A DNA stretch of 64,000 nt from Xanthostigma xanthostigma. Lineage: Eukaryota > Arthropoda > Insecta > Raphidioptera > Raphidiidae. Shown piece by piece: positions 1 to 12,800 of the stretch (the stretch's first letter is position 1; each line of letters starts with the position of its first letter). The stretch is taken from NCBI GenBank assembly GCA_963575645.1, contig OY754464.1, positions 82,496,948 through 82,560,947 on the forward strand, in the 5' to 3' direction. The notes under the pieces are model-generated. The model did not search any database and was not told the DNA's origin. It worked only from the letters and a program-made list of their open reading frames with translations. The position numbers and the translations under genes are program-made.

Positions 1-480
1 AAGCGTGATATCTTACCTTGCGCACCATGATGCCTGAGGCGAAGCCGAAGGCATAATGGCGCATAGGGCAAGGTATCACACTTTCAGCCAGTGTGGTGTA
101 TACTATTTTTCTTCATACCTCGGTCGTAAGCACGCTTAATAAATACATTAATTAATTAATTACATAAAAACACAGATAAGCTTTGAGGTTATACGTTAAA
201 ACACGAATGGCAGCTGTTCGCGACTATTAGCTAAAATGTAATAGGGTTGCTATGGAAACGACATCTAAACGACAGTTGATTGGTTGTTTTTGCTTTACTA
301 CCGCCCGAACGTGCGAATTTCCCGCATTGGTGCGTGTAATCCCACCAACGTAAATGGTAGACTTTCTGCCTTACAATTGATGCCGAAAGTATGCACTTTC
401 GATCGAGGTATGAAGAGAAATATATTTAAACAAATGTCCGTTACTCTATAGTGCCATGACTGAATGTTCGTTTGTTTCAT
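1..480. repeat. Hairpin repeat family, copy 1
   Basis: Positions 5-85 fold back (CCATGATGCC opposite GGCATAATGG). The following 400 bp are repeated in inverse orientation at about 4545-4840 (blocks such as CGACATCTAAACGACAG, ATAGGGTTGCTATGG). A related hairpin lies at 5505-5720. Reading frames here are repeat artefacts. Confidence 0.7.
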
Positions 481-632
481 ATTCAAACCATTTTTTTTTC
501 ACATAACTCGAGAGCTGAATTTAAGTATGGGTGAACAGTAATAATGTTTCCACTTATAATATAGTCACCAAGTACCCGATAAAATGGCCAAGTAATCGAA
601 TATCGTGGACAATTGAACTGTCGGTCCACTCC

Positions 633-823
633 CAGTGGCGGATCCACAGGGGGGGTTTTCGGGTTCAAACCCCCCCCTTCTAGAGAATCGAAAATCCCAA
701 ATTAAAATCTTACTGCGCGATAAAAAAAAGCTTTTCATGTTTTTCATGAATTCTCCGCAAAAGGAGTAAACATTTTTCAAGACCCCCCCCCCCCTCCTTG
801 CCGTAATCCTGGATCCGCCACTG
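633..823. mobile_element. hAT-like MITE, 191 bp
   Basis: Terminal inverted repeat CAGTGGCGGATCCA opposite TGGATCCGCCACTG, flanked by a perfect 8 bp target duplication TCCACTCC (625-632 and 824-831). It has C/G homopolymer runs but no coding capacity, and sits just before the first visible GON4L exon. Confidence 0.85.
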
Positions 824-856
824 TCCACTCCTAATGAAAATATTTAAATATTTCAG

Positions 857-3800
857 AATATTGCAATGGAAACGAATAAAAATGAGTGTGACATGTCCAC
901 AAATGAAGAGAAATTGATAAGAACTGATCAAATTTTATTATTGAAACAACAATTTAGACAACATGTTCAACTGTTAACTCAAAATTTTTTACAAACTTCA
1001 ATTCATCCTGAATATACAGACATTTCAAAACAGTTTAAAGAACGATTGGTACGTGATTATTAAAAAAATATTAATTTCTTAAACAGTAACTAATTGTTTG
1101 TGCTTGTTTTTAGATATCTTTGAAACAGTCTTCCGAAACTAAAAACAACGAATACTTAAATCCTGTAAATTTAGTGCCAGCCATTAATTTAATTGAAAAA
1201 TGGGAAAACAAAATTAAAGCTAACGACAGTGATATGCAAAAAACTAAAATGTAAGAACCCTAAAACATATACATACCTCGCTTTAGGACCTAGATATGTT
1301 CCGGTAAAGTTGTCCGTAAAGCGAAAAGCCATATAACCAATATTGGTCTAACGATGTCTGCTCCATCTTTCTTTCTGCTTATTTGTGCACTTTTTTTGGC
1401 CGTTCTGACTAAGCATTGTGGACCGCAAATAAAGAAACTCGGAACCCAAAGGAATGGTGAGACCTCTGGTGAGAAATGCGCCGAACTGCCCTAAGGGGGG
1501 TTTTTGACAGGTAAACTATAGAGGTATAAGGTAAACATTGGTTTAGAAAGGCCTAGCCTCCATTATGCTTTTCTAAATCAATGTTTACCTTATACCTCTA
1601 TAGTTTACCTGTCAAAAACCTCCCTTAGGGCAGTTCGGCGCATTTCTCACCAGAGATCTCACCATTCCTTTGGGTTCCGAATGTCATAATTAAAAAAGGT
1701 CTTTATATCGAAATATCGTGTAGCGAGGCATAGGTGTGCAAACTTATAACTGTAAAACCATCTTTCTTAAAATCCAGTTGGGGATATCATTGTCCATTTT
1801 AAAAAAGCAACCATTTATACCGCGCGTTCCATTAAGGGGTTAGGTGGGTTTCAAAATTTCAAAAAATCGATTTTTTTCTTTTTTGCTTATCTTATAATTC
1901 AATATGTTTAGAATATTCTCTTAAAGTTTTAAAACGATCTGAGTAATATTCTAAGAGATATAGCCTTCGGATGTTCTACCCTTCAGGCTATGCTATTTGA
2001 ATGTAGATCTTTAATCACGTTTTTCTCGAAACTACGTCTTTGAAATCGGTGGTCACGATTTCTCGAAAAATTATGAACCGATCTCTTTGAAATTTTGCAC
2101 ACTTCTTCAAAATAACATTATCTCGTGCTTGAACGAAGGATTTTTTTTTCCAATTTTAAGTGATTTTTCAAGGCCATGAAGGGTGCAAATTTTACTCAAA
2201 ATAAAGGTTTTTTTGTTCTCAACGCCGCCAAAAATGCAATTTTATTTATTTCTTTTTTTCCTTCGTCCAAGCACAAGCTTTAAGCATCTACTAACAGAAA
2301 ATTTTTGGTTTTTGCATTTCCGATGAATCTGTCTTGAGTTATCCTGACCACGCCGATAGAACTTTTTTTTGAGGGGTCGCAGGAAACGACGTGTCCACGC
2401 CTTAATTTTCAATATTTTTTAATGAAAATTTCACAAACTACTTATGAAATATATACCTTTTATATGGTAAATTGATGGAATGAAATAATTTGTTGGTTAA
2501 ATAAAAAAAAAATCGTAAAAATGTACCTGTTTTGAGCCTTTGAAACCCACCTAACCCCTTAAAAAAACGTTTATAAATAACTCAAAAACCCAATGCTCAA
2601 TTATTTTTTTTCCATCGTTATAATCTACGTAAAAAACACTACAAAAAAATGCTCTTGGCCCGAACTCGTAGCTCAAATATTTACAAAGTTAGCAATAGCT
2701 CTGTTTTAACCTCTCTGTGAACGGTAATATCGTCACTGTCATGCGCAGTAGCTAAAACGTGTTCCAACCGAGATTAGAACGGTTCTACAACTGCCCTTTA
2801 AGCCACAAAACAGTTCATAATCGACGCATGCGCACAAAACTGATACAAAACAGTTTCGTTTTAGCTATTGCACATGAATGTGACGATAAATATTGGCGTT
2901 CGCAGAGAGTTGAAACATAGCTTATGATGACTTAACTTTAGACAGCTTGTATACAGGGTGAGTCAGACCACCCGTATCAGTCGTTTTTTTCGAAAACGGT
3001 TAGTCGTAGAGAGTTGTGTCAAAAATCTGTATTATAAAAGCCCTAATGAAGAATCGAATGGTGATATTTTTTCCCCCCGGAAAGGTCGGCTTCCCTGTTA
3101 GTTTCCTCCGGAATGTTCAGAACTCCGGAATGTTAAATGGCACGATAGGTCGAAAGTGGTATTGTTGAAAAGATCTTTAAAAAATAAGCAAATTTTGTAG
3201 GACATTTTTTTTTCTTACTGCCACCCCTGTTAAGTAATATTCGTTTGAAATTATTAAATTAACATGTAAGAAAAACAAACTTAATTTTAAAATCTAGTTA
3301 CCTAATTAAACAATGTCACAAATGTTCAAACTGTCTTCAATTTACTTCTAAACACTGCAGAGCTCTTCTCGATATGTTATGAGTACCTGGAAGTATTTTC
3401 CGACAAAAAAAAAAACAATTCTAATTATTGAAAACTTATTGTGACATTGTTTAATTAGGTATCTAGATTTTAAATGCCGACTTTTTGTTATTCTGATATG
3501 TTAATTTCATAATTTCAAACGAATATTACTTAACAGGGGTGGCAGTAACAAAAAAAAATGTCCTACAAAACTTGCTTATTTTTTAAAGATCTTTTCAACA
3601 ATACCACTTTCGACCTATCGTGCCATTTAACATTCCGGAGTTCTGAACATTCCGGAGCAAACTAACAGGGAAGCCGACCTTTCCGGGGGGAAAAAATATC
3701 ACCATTCGATTCTTCATTAGGGCTTTTATAATACAGATTTTTGAGACAACTCTCTACGACTAACCGTTTTCGAAAAAAACGACTGATACGGGTGGTCTGA

Positions 3801-6800
3801 CTCACCCTGTATATTATTTAGAATAGTCTGTTATTTTTATTCTTATTGTTTTATTAATTTATTGTCTTGCTTTATTGTTGCCTGGCATCTATAAACGGAA
3901 AATTAGAAGGTAACAAATAATCGAATGTTTGTTAATTAAGGTTCCACTGTGTATTGCCAATTATTGTCCGTTCTCATGTTTTTTATGAAGTCCTGGTAAT
4001 AATTATAAAATAATAATCTGTCCGTCTCTTTTTTAGGTTTATCGAAAGTGAACTTAAACAATAGTAAGTACAGATATTTATATACGTATTAGTCATAAAA
4101 ACGATTGTATAATTTTTAAATTCATTTCAGTTATAACGCAAAAAAGAACGCTAATGTGTACAGTGGTAACTTTGCCCCATATCTTATGCAAACCGTTTTA
4201 GAAAGCAATGTGTTCTTATACCCGCACCTTTTACCGCATGTTTCGCTGCCACCAATAAAGTTCATTTCCACACGCAAAGAATATTTTGAATCTGAAAACG
4301 GGTAAGTTTTTATGCCACTCGACTTTTTAGTGAAAAATTATGTCATAAAGTAGAATTAAAATTAGAAGAGACCAGACCGTATCTTTAGCTCTGTTCCAAC
4401 CTCTCTGCGAACGGTAACAGAACTGTCACAGTCATGCGCAGTAACTAAAACGCGACTATCGGTTTTAGAACGCGTTTAAGCTACTGCGCACGACTGTGAC
4501 GGTTTCGTTCGCAAAGAGGTTAGAATAGAGCTTTTGTCTACACGTTTGTAGAGACGAATATATATTTTTCTTCATACCTCGATCGAAAATACATACTTTC
4601 GGCATCAATTGTAAGGCAGAACATTTACGCATTGGTGGGATTACACGCACTGATGCGGGAAACACGTACGTTCGGGCGGCAGTAAAGAAAAAATAGCCTA
4701 TCAACTGTTGTTTAGATGTCGTTTCCATAGCAACCCTATTACGTTTTGGCTAATAGTCGCGAACAGCTGTCATTCGTGTGTTTATGTATAACCTCAAAGC
4801 TACTTGCTTGGAACTTATCTGTGTTTTTATGTAATTTATTACAGTAAACCCTCGTTAACACGAACACGGTTAACACGAATTTCGGTTTAACGCGAACAAA
4901 AATTTGCTCTCGACAATGGTCACATAAGCTTTAATGTAATTATGTTCGGTTAACACGAACCCTCGTTAATACGAACTTCGAACAACTTTTTCGTCCCTTC
5001 ACGGTTAATTATCGGATAATACGAACTACAAAAATTCTCAAATCATATATTTTGATCATTTTGGTCAATGCATATGCAATACAACTAAAAGAAAAGATTC
5101 GCTTAAGGGATTACAAAAGTAATTAACTCACATTCTAAAAATAGACAAAGGACTGAGAGATTAAAAATTCACTCGAAATCCTATTAATAGAAACATACCT
5201 CAAAATTTTGAATGTGCACAGAAACTCCGACCAACTTATCGTCAAAACAATATTGAAATGTATTTTGTAAACAAATAAAATCAAACTTTCAAACTCAGAT
5301 AATATTTAAGAACATTTAATGTTATTAGATAATTTATAATAAATAATTATTCAATGTTTACTTAAAATAAATCATGATTTGACACTTAAAAAATGACTGT
5401 ATTTTATGCCATACTCGGTTTACACGAACTCCCACATAACACGAACTTTTTGCCTGATTTTTACGAGTTCGTGTTAACGAGGTTTTACTGTAGTAATTAA
5501 TTAATTAATGTATTTAATAAGCGTACTTACGACCGAGGTATGAAGAAAAATAGAATATACCACACTGGCCAAAAGTTTGATACTTGCACTGCGCGCCATG
5601 ATGCCCTCAATTCGCCTCGGGCATTATGGCGCGCAGTGCAAGGTATCAAACTTTTGGCCAGTGTGGTATATTCTATTTTTCTTCATACCTCGGTCGTAAG
5701 TACGCTTATTAAATGTATTAATTAATTACTTATAAATTATATAAAAACACAGATAAATTCCAAGCAAGTAGTTTTGAGGTTATACGTAAACACACGAATG
5801 ACAGCTGCCATAATGCCCGAGGCGAATTGAGGGCATCATGGCGCGCAGTGCAAGAATATCAAACTTTCGACCCTTGTGGTGTAATATACTATTTATTTGC
5901 AGTTTGATAGCACTGGGTATTGAACAGTTTACTGAATATATGGAGTCTAATAAAGATAAGTTTCAACTTTATCGAGGAAAAGTTTCTATAAAGGATGTGA
6001 TGCATTTAATTGTACGCTATATGATGCCGATGAAAGATCCATATAGTTTGTATAAATATGTAATCTTACAAAAATTATTGCCACAAAATCCAATACGTTA
6101 CTATTATCAATACAAGAAGACAATGCCGTTCATCCATTATGTTGTCCAAATAAATGAAGAGAATTTAGTTCCACTAAGCGAGCATCCAATTGAAATATTT
6201 CCACAAAAGTGGAAAGATGCATATGTAAATTACAAGGTAAGAAGTTTAAAGTTTCTGATAGTGTTGGCATAATCGATACATTTCAATAATCGAATGAATC
6301 GAAATAATCGGTCTTTATAATCGAATGATCATTCGAATTATCGATTATGAATGATAAATCGAATGATCATTCGAATTATCGATTATGAATGTTAAATCGA
6401 ATGATCATTCAAATTATCGATTATGAATGATCATCGAATCATCATTCGAATTATCGATTATGAATGATGCGCAAACCTGGCAGTTTATAATTTCGTTTTA
6501 TATACTTTTACAGTGTAAGCGAATGATCATTCAAAACATCGATTATGAATTATGTGCTAACTTTGCAATTTCGATTTGTTAATATTACTTAACACAATAT
6601 TAATAATGGAATCACTGATATGATCGAATAGAAATATATTTTTAATCCCTAGATGGATACATCGTCAATTTACATAATGAGTTAAACATTAAAATTGAAA
6701 TTTAATGCAGAAACCGAATGATATATCAAATATATCATATTATAATCGACAGTCGACATAGCAATAGTACTGTGTCGGGATTAGTATTCATTTCATATTT

Positions 6801-9800
6801 CATAATCGATTCAAACAAATAATATCTCGGTTGCCATAATCGAATGATCCAACAAACTACAAAGTATGTACAATCGAAACACCCCCACTCTCCAGTGCTA
6901 GCAAAGCCTTCCCATCCCAGTGCAAGTAGATGCAGATACAGATACCGAATGATATATCGATATATAATAGTAGGTACTGTGTCGGGATTGAATATTCATT
7001 TCATATTTCATAATCGATTCAAGCGAATGATATCTCGGTTGCCATAATCGAATGATCGATTATTCGGCCATAATCGAAATATTTCGATTATATCATTCAT
7101 AATCGCCCAACACTAGTTTCTGATAACATCTACGAAATACAAAATTTTATGTACACAAATGTAGTCTTGTTAGGCAACCGACTTTTAAAAACGCGTTATC
7201 TTAACTAATCGGAAACATTAGGACATTCATTCACCGATTCTGTGAAACATCTATTGGCGCACCAAAACCATGCCGTCACGCTCTTTTATGCCCCCTCTAC
7301 GCCACCGCTCTCGACTGTGAGCGCGCGCGCATAAACTGTACACCCGTTTCTTCTCTGTGTGAGCTGTGAGCTCACACAGAGACACTGTGTACTGCGTGTG
7401 CGACTATAGTATGCTTGACACGTTCACCGCTTATATATGTCGCCGGGATATTGTCAAATCCGTGATTTTGTAATTTCACTAGTGAAATTACAATATCACG
7501 ATTGACAAAGATTCGTGATATTATAATTTCACTAAGTGAAATTATAATATCACGGGTTTGACAATATCCCGGCGACATATACACACTTTGTATTGGTTAA
7601 AGGGTGAAATTTAGTATGCTTTTAGTCACTAGAATTTCGCTAGTTGGCGGGGCGAAATTTAATTACTAGAATTTCGCTTAAATGTATGTTTCACATCTAC
7701 CAGGCGTTCCGCGACGGCTCCTAGTTTTTTATATCTTTGACTTGCAATTAAGTAATAAAAACACCTATGCATTAGTAGGGTTATGTATACCGGCTTAAAT
7801 CTGAGATCTGAAATTTTACAAAATGCGGTAGTACGTCATATTAAGGTGTCGGTTCTGAATTAATGCCATTTTTTATGTCCCAATCACAAAATTTTACAAT
7901 ATCGGCTTTGTTATTATTTTCGCAGTCGTAAATGAAAACGTTTGCGTCACAAGTTTATAGGTTAAACTTTTGAGTAGCACTGGTTTCTCAATTATTGACA
8001 TTTCTTTAATTTTGATTTCGTCACAATCAAGAAATATTTAAAAAATATTGATGGCATATTATAAATGAAATAAAGCGATAGCAGGTAAATTCTTAAGATT
8101 CTTATATGAAAACAGAAGTGAAAATAATTGTATACAATGTCGTGTCAAATTTTATTTTTAATGAGAGATTTTTTAATACTGAACAGTAAATTAATTTTGT
8201 GACAACTCATTTCTTTTATTGAAAATAAAAACTGATCAGAAAAAAATAAAAGGAGATTTACTTGATTAGTTCGATTTTTGTTTGTATTTAAAATATGAGT
8301 ATATTTCGAACATAACCTCAAACTAGGGTTTTGTGATTAACGCGATTTTTAAATAGAAAAAATATATTTCTTTTAGATCTACGGCAAAACGGATACTGTG
8401 TCTGTTAAACGTAGTTATAAAAATACGAGTCCTCTTAAAAAAGTAACTAAGCCTCCGGCATTTAATAGAAAGCGAAGAAAAATTTTTACCGTCAAGCAGT
8501 GGCCAAATAATGTGCCTGATGTAAATTACGCAAAAGATTTCAGTCGTGTATGGTGCAACAATCACAAAAAACCAAGACGAAATCGTAAAAACATAAATAA
8601 ATCACCGAGGCTATTATCGGAAACATTGAAAAACCAAGCGGTCTTATCTACCGCGCAAAGGACACCTCCAAATAAAACGACAGGTTCAACGAATCTTCGA
8701 ATTGTGTCAGTTTCGAAAAATGTACTCAACATGCCGTTTTTAACGACTCCGGTTAAAAGTAGTGCAGACCGAACAGCGGCAAGTTTGGGTCCAGAAACAA
8801 GTTTACCCGTTACGAAAGATATGTCTAGCTCGGGTGACGGAAATGTGGAGACGACAGTTGCCGAAAGTGATTTGGACAATGCCAGTAGTCTTGAAAATAC
8901 AGAAAAGGTAACAGTCCGGTTGTAATTACTTAAATTTTGGTAGAAAGTTCGGTAAATATACACTTTCGCGGTCACCTGGTTTTTTGGCTCTAGAAAATCG
9001 AAAAATCATCCGATTTCGATGAATTTTTTTTTAAAATCTTCGTTTTTATGGCGGACTTATGGAAAAAAATACGAAAATTGAAAAAATCAATATTTCTCAC
9101 AGTTTCATGACTTTAAATGCAAAAAAAAATTGACTTTCTACATATAATCCTTTATAACTGTTTCTGACGTCGTGGAATCAAGTTCGTATATTTTTTTTCG
9201 CAATCTATATAAAAAAATGAATATTTTGAAAAAAAAAATTTTCAAAAAAGTTAAAAAAAAAAATTCAAAAAAGTTAATAAAAGGGGTATGCGAATTGTAA
9301 TTCCGGGGTGAACGATAAAGGGGTATGCGAATTGTCTCGCAGTGAAACGGGAAGGGGCAAATGTGGAGTTTTTAAAAAAACAATTCCGGGGTGAACGATA
9401 AAGGGGTATGCGAATTGTAATTCCGGGGTGAACGATAAAGGGGTATGCGAATTGTAATTTCGGGGTGAACGATAAAGGGGTATGCGAATTGTTTAGCAGT
9501 GAAACGGGAAGGGGCAAAGGTGGGGTTTTTAAAAAAACAATTCCGGGGTGAACGATAAACGGGTATGCGAATTGTAATTCCGGGGTGAACTAATTTTTTT
9601 CATAAATCCGCCGTAAAATGGAACTTTTTGAGACCGAGATCATTGAAATCCATCTATTTTTCGATTTTCTAGAGCCAAAAAACCAGGTGATCGCTAAAGT
9701 GTATATTTACCAAAAGTTCTTTTCATTTTTAATGTACATAGAGAGAACATAAATAAATGAACAGATAGTATTAGAAATTATACAGATTCATGATAAATTA

Positions 9801-12800
9801 TTTTTTTAGGATAATCCGGATGAAATCACAGCATTGATGTTGGCTAGTTCGACTATAAAAAATAAAGTAGTAACTAAAAAAAACATAACTGCGACTGAAA
9901 AAAAGAAAATCAAACAACAGAAAGAACACGAAGCTACGCTGGCATTGTTGATGCCAGATGATGCTGTAACACAAGAAGAAAAAGCAACAAGTAAGAAACA
10001 TTAACAAATTAAATATTTTATACGCTAGGAAAGTATCTTTGACATGCGATCTTTGCGCCATCTCCTGTTTGATTTTTTAAAATCTGGTTCACTCAAAACT
10101 TACAAACCCATGGAAACCAGCGTTATTCTTAATTATTAAAAAAATATTTACGCAAAATGTCAGTAAAAAAAAAAGACGGGTTGCACTCCGGGAGTGCCTG
10201 CGGAAGTGAAAACCTAGATGTACTTAAACTAAATTTCGCTAGTAGCAATATAAGTTACATGCAGTGCAAAAAATTATAAGCTATAAGCTTTGACAAAACA
10301 TTAAGAGATGTCGCTATGCATCCAGGTTTCGTAAAACTACACATTTATAAAATTACATGCAGCCAGTCACTGGATGTAATTTTTTAAATTTGTAGTTTTA
10401 CGAAACCTGAGTACATGGCGACATCTCTTAAGGTTTTGTTAAAGCTTATAGCTTATAATTTTTTGCACTGCATGTAACTTATATTGCTACTGACATCTAG
10501 CGAATTTTAGTATATGTATTGCCGAAGCAAGTACGGTAGACCGTCTCAACAACTCGTCAGGGTCACGTGACCCTGACGCCTGACACGTCAGCTCTGACGC
10601 GAGTTTAACAGTTTTTACCCATTACAAAAAAAGTGTACAACGCCGCTAAAGAAGTTTTCACTTCAAAAACTACATAAATGATACACATTTTTAATTTCTA
10701 AATTTTTTAAATCTTATTTTTGTTAACAAAATAACAATTATGATATTTTTCATATATTTAATAATGATTACAGACGTAAAATAAAATTTAATTACCCTTG
10801 ACGACGTACTGCTGCAGTCTATTTTTTTCCTATCTAATTCATAAGAAAATCCAGAAAAACGGTGGAATTGTAATTCTGGATGTTTAGTTGGTGTATCTTT
10901 ACAATCAACAACACAGCACTTCCGATTTGATAGCTTTTTACCCATTTTATTCGACAATTAATCCTTATTAAAATGCACGTATAACATATTACGAAGTGAC
11001 TATTCGTACGGTTACCGTATGAATAATATATAATTATTCATGCGGGTACTGTATGAATAATATATAATTACAAAGCTATCTTGACATAATCAGTTAGGGT
11101 CTAGTAAGTAGCGTGCCTTGCTCTTACCCAATAGGCCCGGGTTCGATTCCCGGTACCGGAATGAGTTTTCTTTTTACTTTTTAACCGACGAAAAACAAAA
11201 ACGGAGGAGGTTCTCAAGTCGACGCGTATATTTTTTTTTTTTTTTTATTTTTTTTTTTTTTTTTATTTATGTATGACCACGCATAACTTTTTACAGAGTA
11301 GTCCGATTTTGATAATTATTTTTTTGTTTGAAAGGGTATACCCCGAAGTTGGTCCCATATAAATTTGGTAAAAAAATTCCAACCCTAAGGGTAGGAAAAC
11401 GGGGGATGATTGATTGTTCACTCACTGATTGTAATGTATGACCACACATAACTTTTTACAGAGTAGTCCAATTTTGATAATTCTTTTTTTATTGGAAAGG
11501 GTATACCCCGAAGTTGTTCCCATATAAATTTGGTAAAAAAATTCCAACCCTAAGGGTAGGAAAACGGGGGATGATTGATTGTTCACTCACTGATTGTAAT
11601 GTATGACCACACATAACTTTTTACAGAGTAGTCCAATTTTGATAATTCTTTTTTTATTGGAAAGGGTATACCCCGAAGTTGTTCCCATATAAATTTGGAA
11701 AAAAAATTCCTACCCTAAGGGTGGGAAAATAGGGGTGATTTATTGTTCACTCACAGATTTTCATGCTGAGTTGTGTATTACAATTTTAAATTATATAGCC
11801 ACAAAAAATTATAAAATAAAAACTTTTTAACAAAAAAATTAAACCGCCGAAAAACTGAAAAGCAAAAAATAATAAATCTTTTTATTTAACTAAGTTCTAT
11901 TTAAGTAGTTGAACGTATGTGACAATCTAGTATATCTAAGTAATTTTGAGTCGGCGTCAAACAATCAATGAACAAAGATCACTAAAAGAAATAACCAAAT
12001 CAAATTAATAATGATACGTGAAATCTCCAGCGATAAATATTAACATTCCAAACATGCGCTCTCCACACGACCACTCGCAAAGACGGTGCCCTCAGTGTTA
12101 CCGTTAGGGTTGCTCTGTCGCTGACATTAACTTCGTGAACGCTCAGAAATTTCCGGCGAAGGATTGTTGACGCCGACTCAAAATTACTTAGATATACTAG
12201 ATTGTCACATACGTTCAACTACTTAAATAGAACTTAGTTAAATAAAAAGATTTATTATTTTTTGCTTTTCAGTTTTTCGGCGGTTTAATTTTTTTGTTAA
12301 AAAGTTTTTTTATTTTTTTTTTTTCACTTTGAGACCAACTTAAAACTCACATTTTCATGAAGATTGAAAACCACCGCTTTTTTTGATAAAGGGGTATGCG
12401 AATTGTCTCGCAGTGAAACGGGAAGGGGCAAATGTGGAGTTTTTAAAAAAACAATTCCGGGGTGAACGATAAACGGGTATGCGAATTGTAATTCCGGGGT
12501 GAACAATAAAGGGGTTTGCGAATTGTCTCGCAGTGAAACGGGAAGGGGCAAATGTTGAGTTTAAAAAAAAAAACAATTCCGGGGTGAACGATAACGGGGT
12601 ATGCGAATTAGATAGTTAATTGTTTGAATAGAACTGCGTTTTCTAAAAAATGTATATTTAATTGACAGTCAATTAAATAAATATTTTTTAGATAATCAGT
12701 CTCAAAGTGAAAAAAAAATAAAAACTAAAATCAAACGTTGTAAAAATAATTGTATTTCTACGTCACAGTGTAATAAAACATTATAAGTGCGGTTACTGTT

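Noticed and set aside
5540-6272. Frames at 5540-5725 and the ATG at 5838 preceding the GON4L exon
   Set aside because: The first lies entirely within a palindromic repeat. The second reads through repeat sequence and the acceptor at 5902 into the true exon, so its Met is not a gene start.
9251-9517. 88-codon - strand frame with MPLPVSLLNNSHTPL repeats (also at 12324-12576)
   Set aside because: Translation of the minisatellite; its periodicity explains the open frame.
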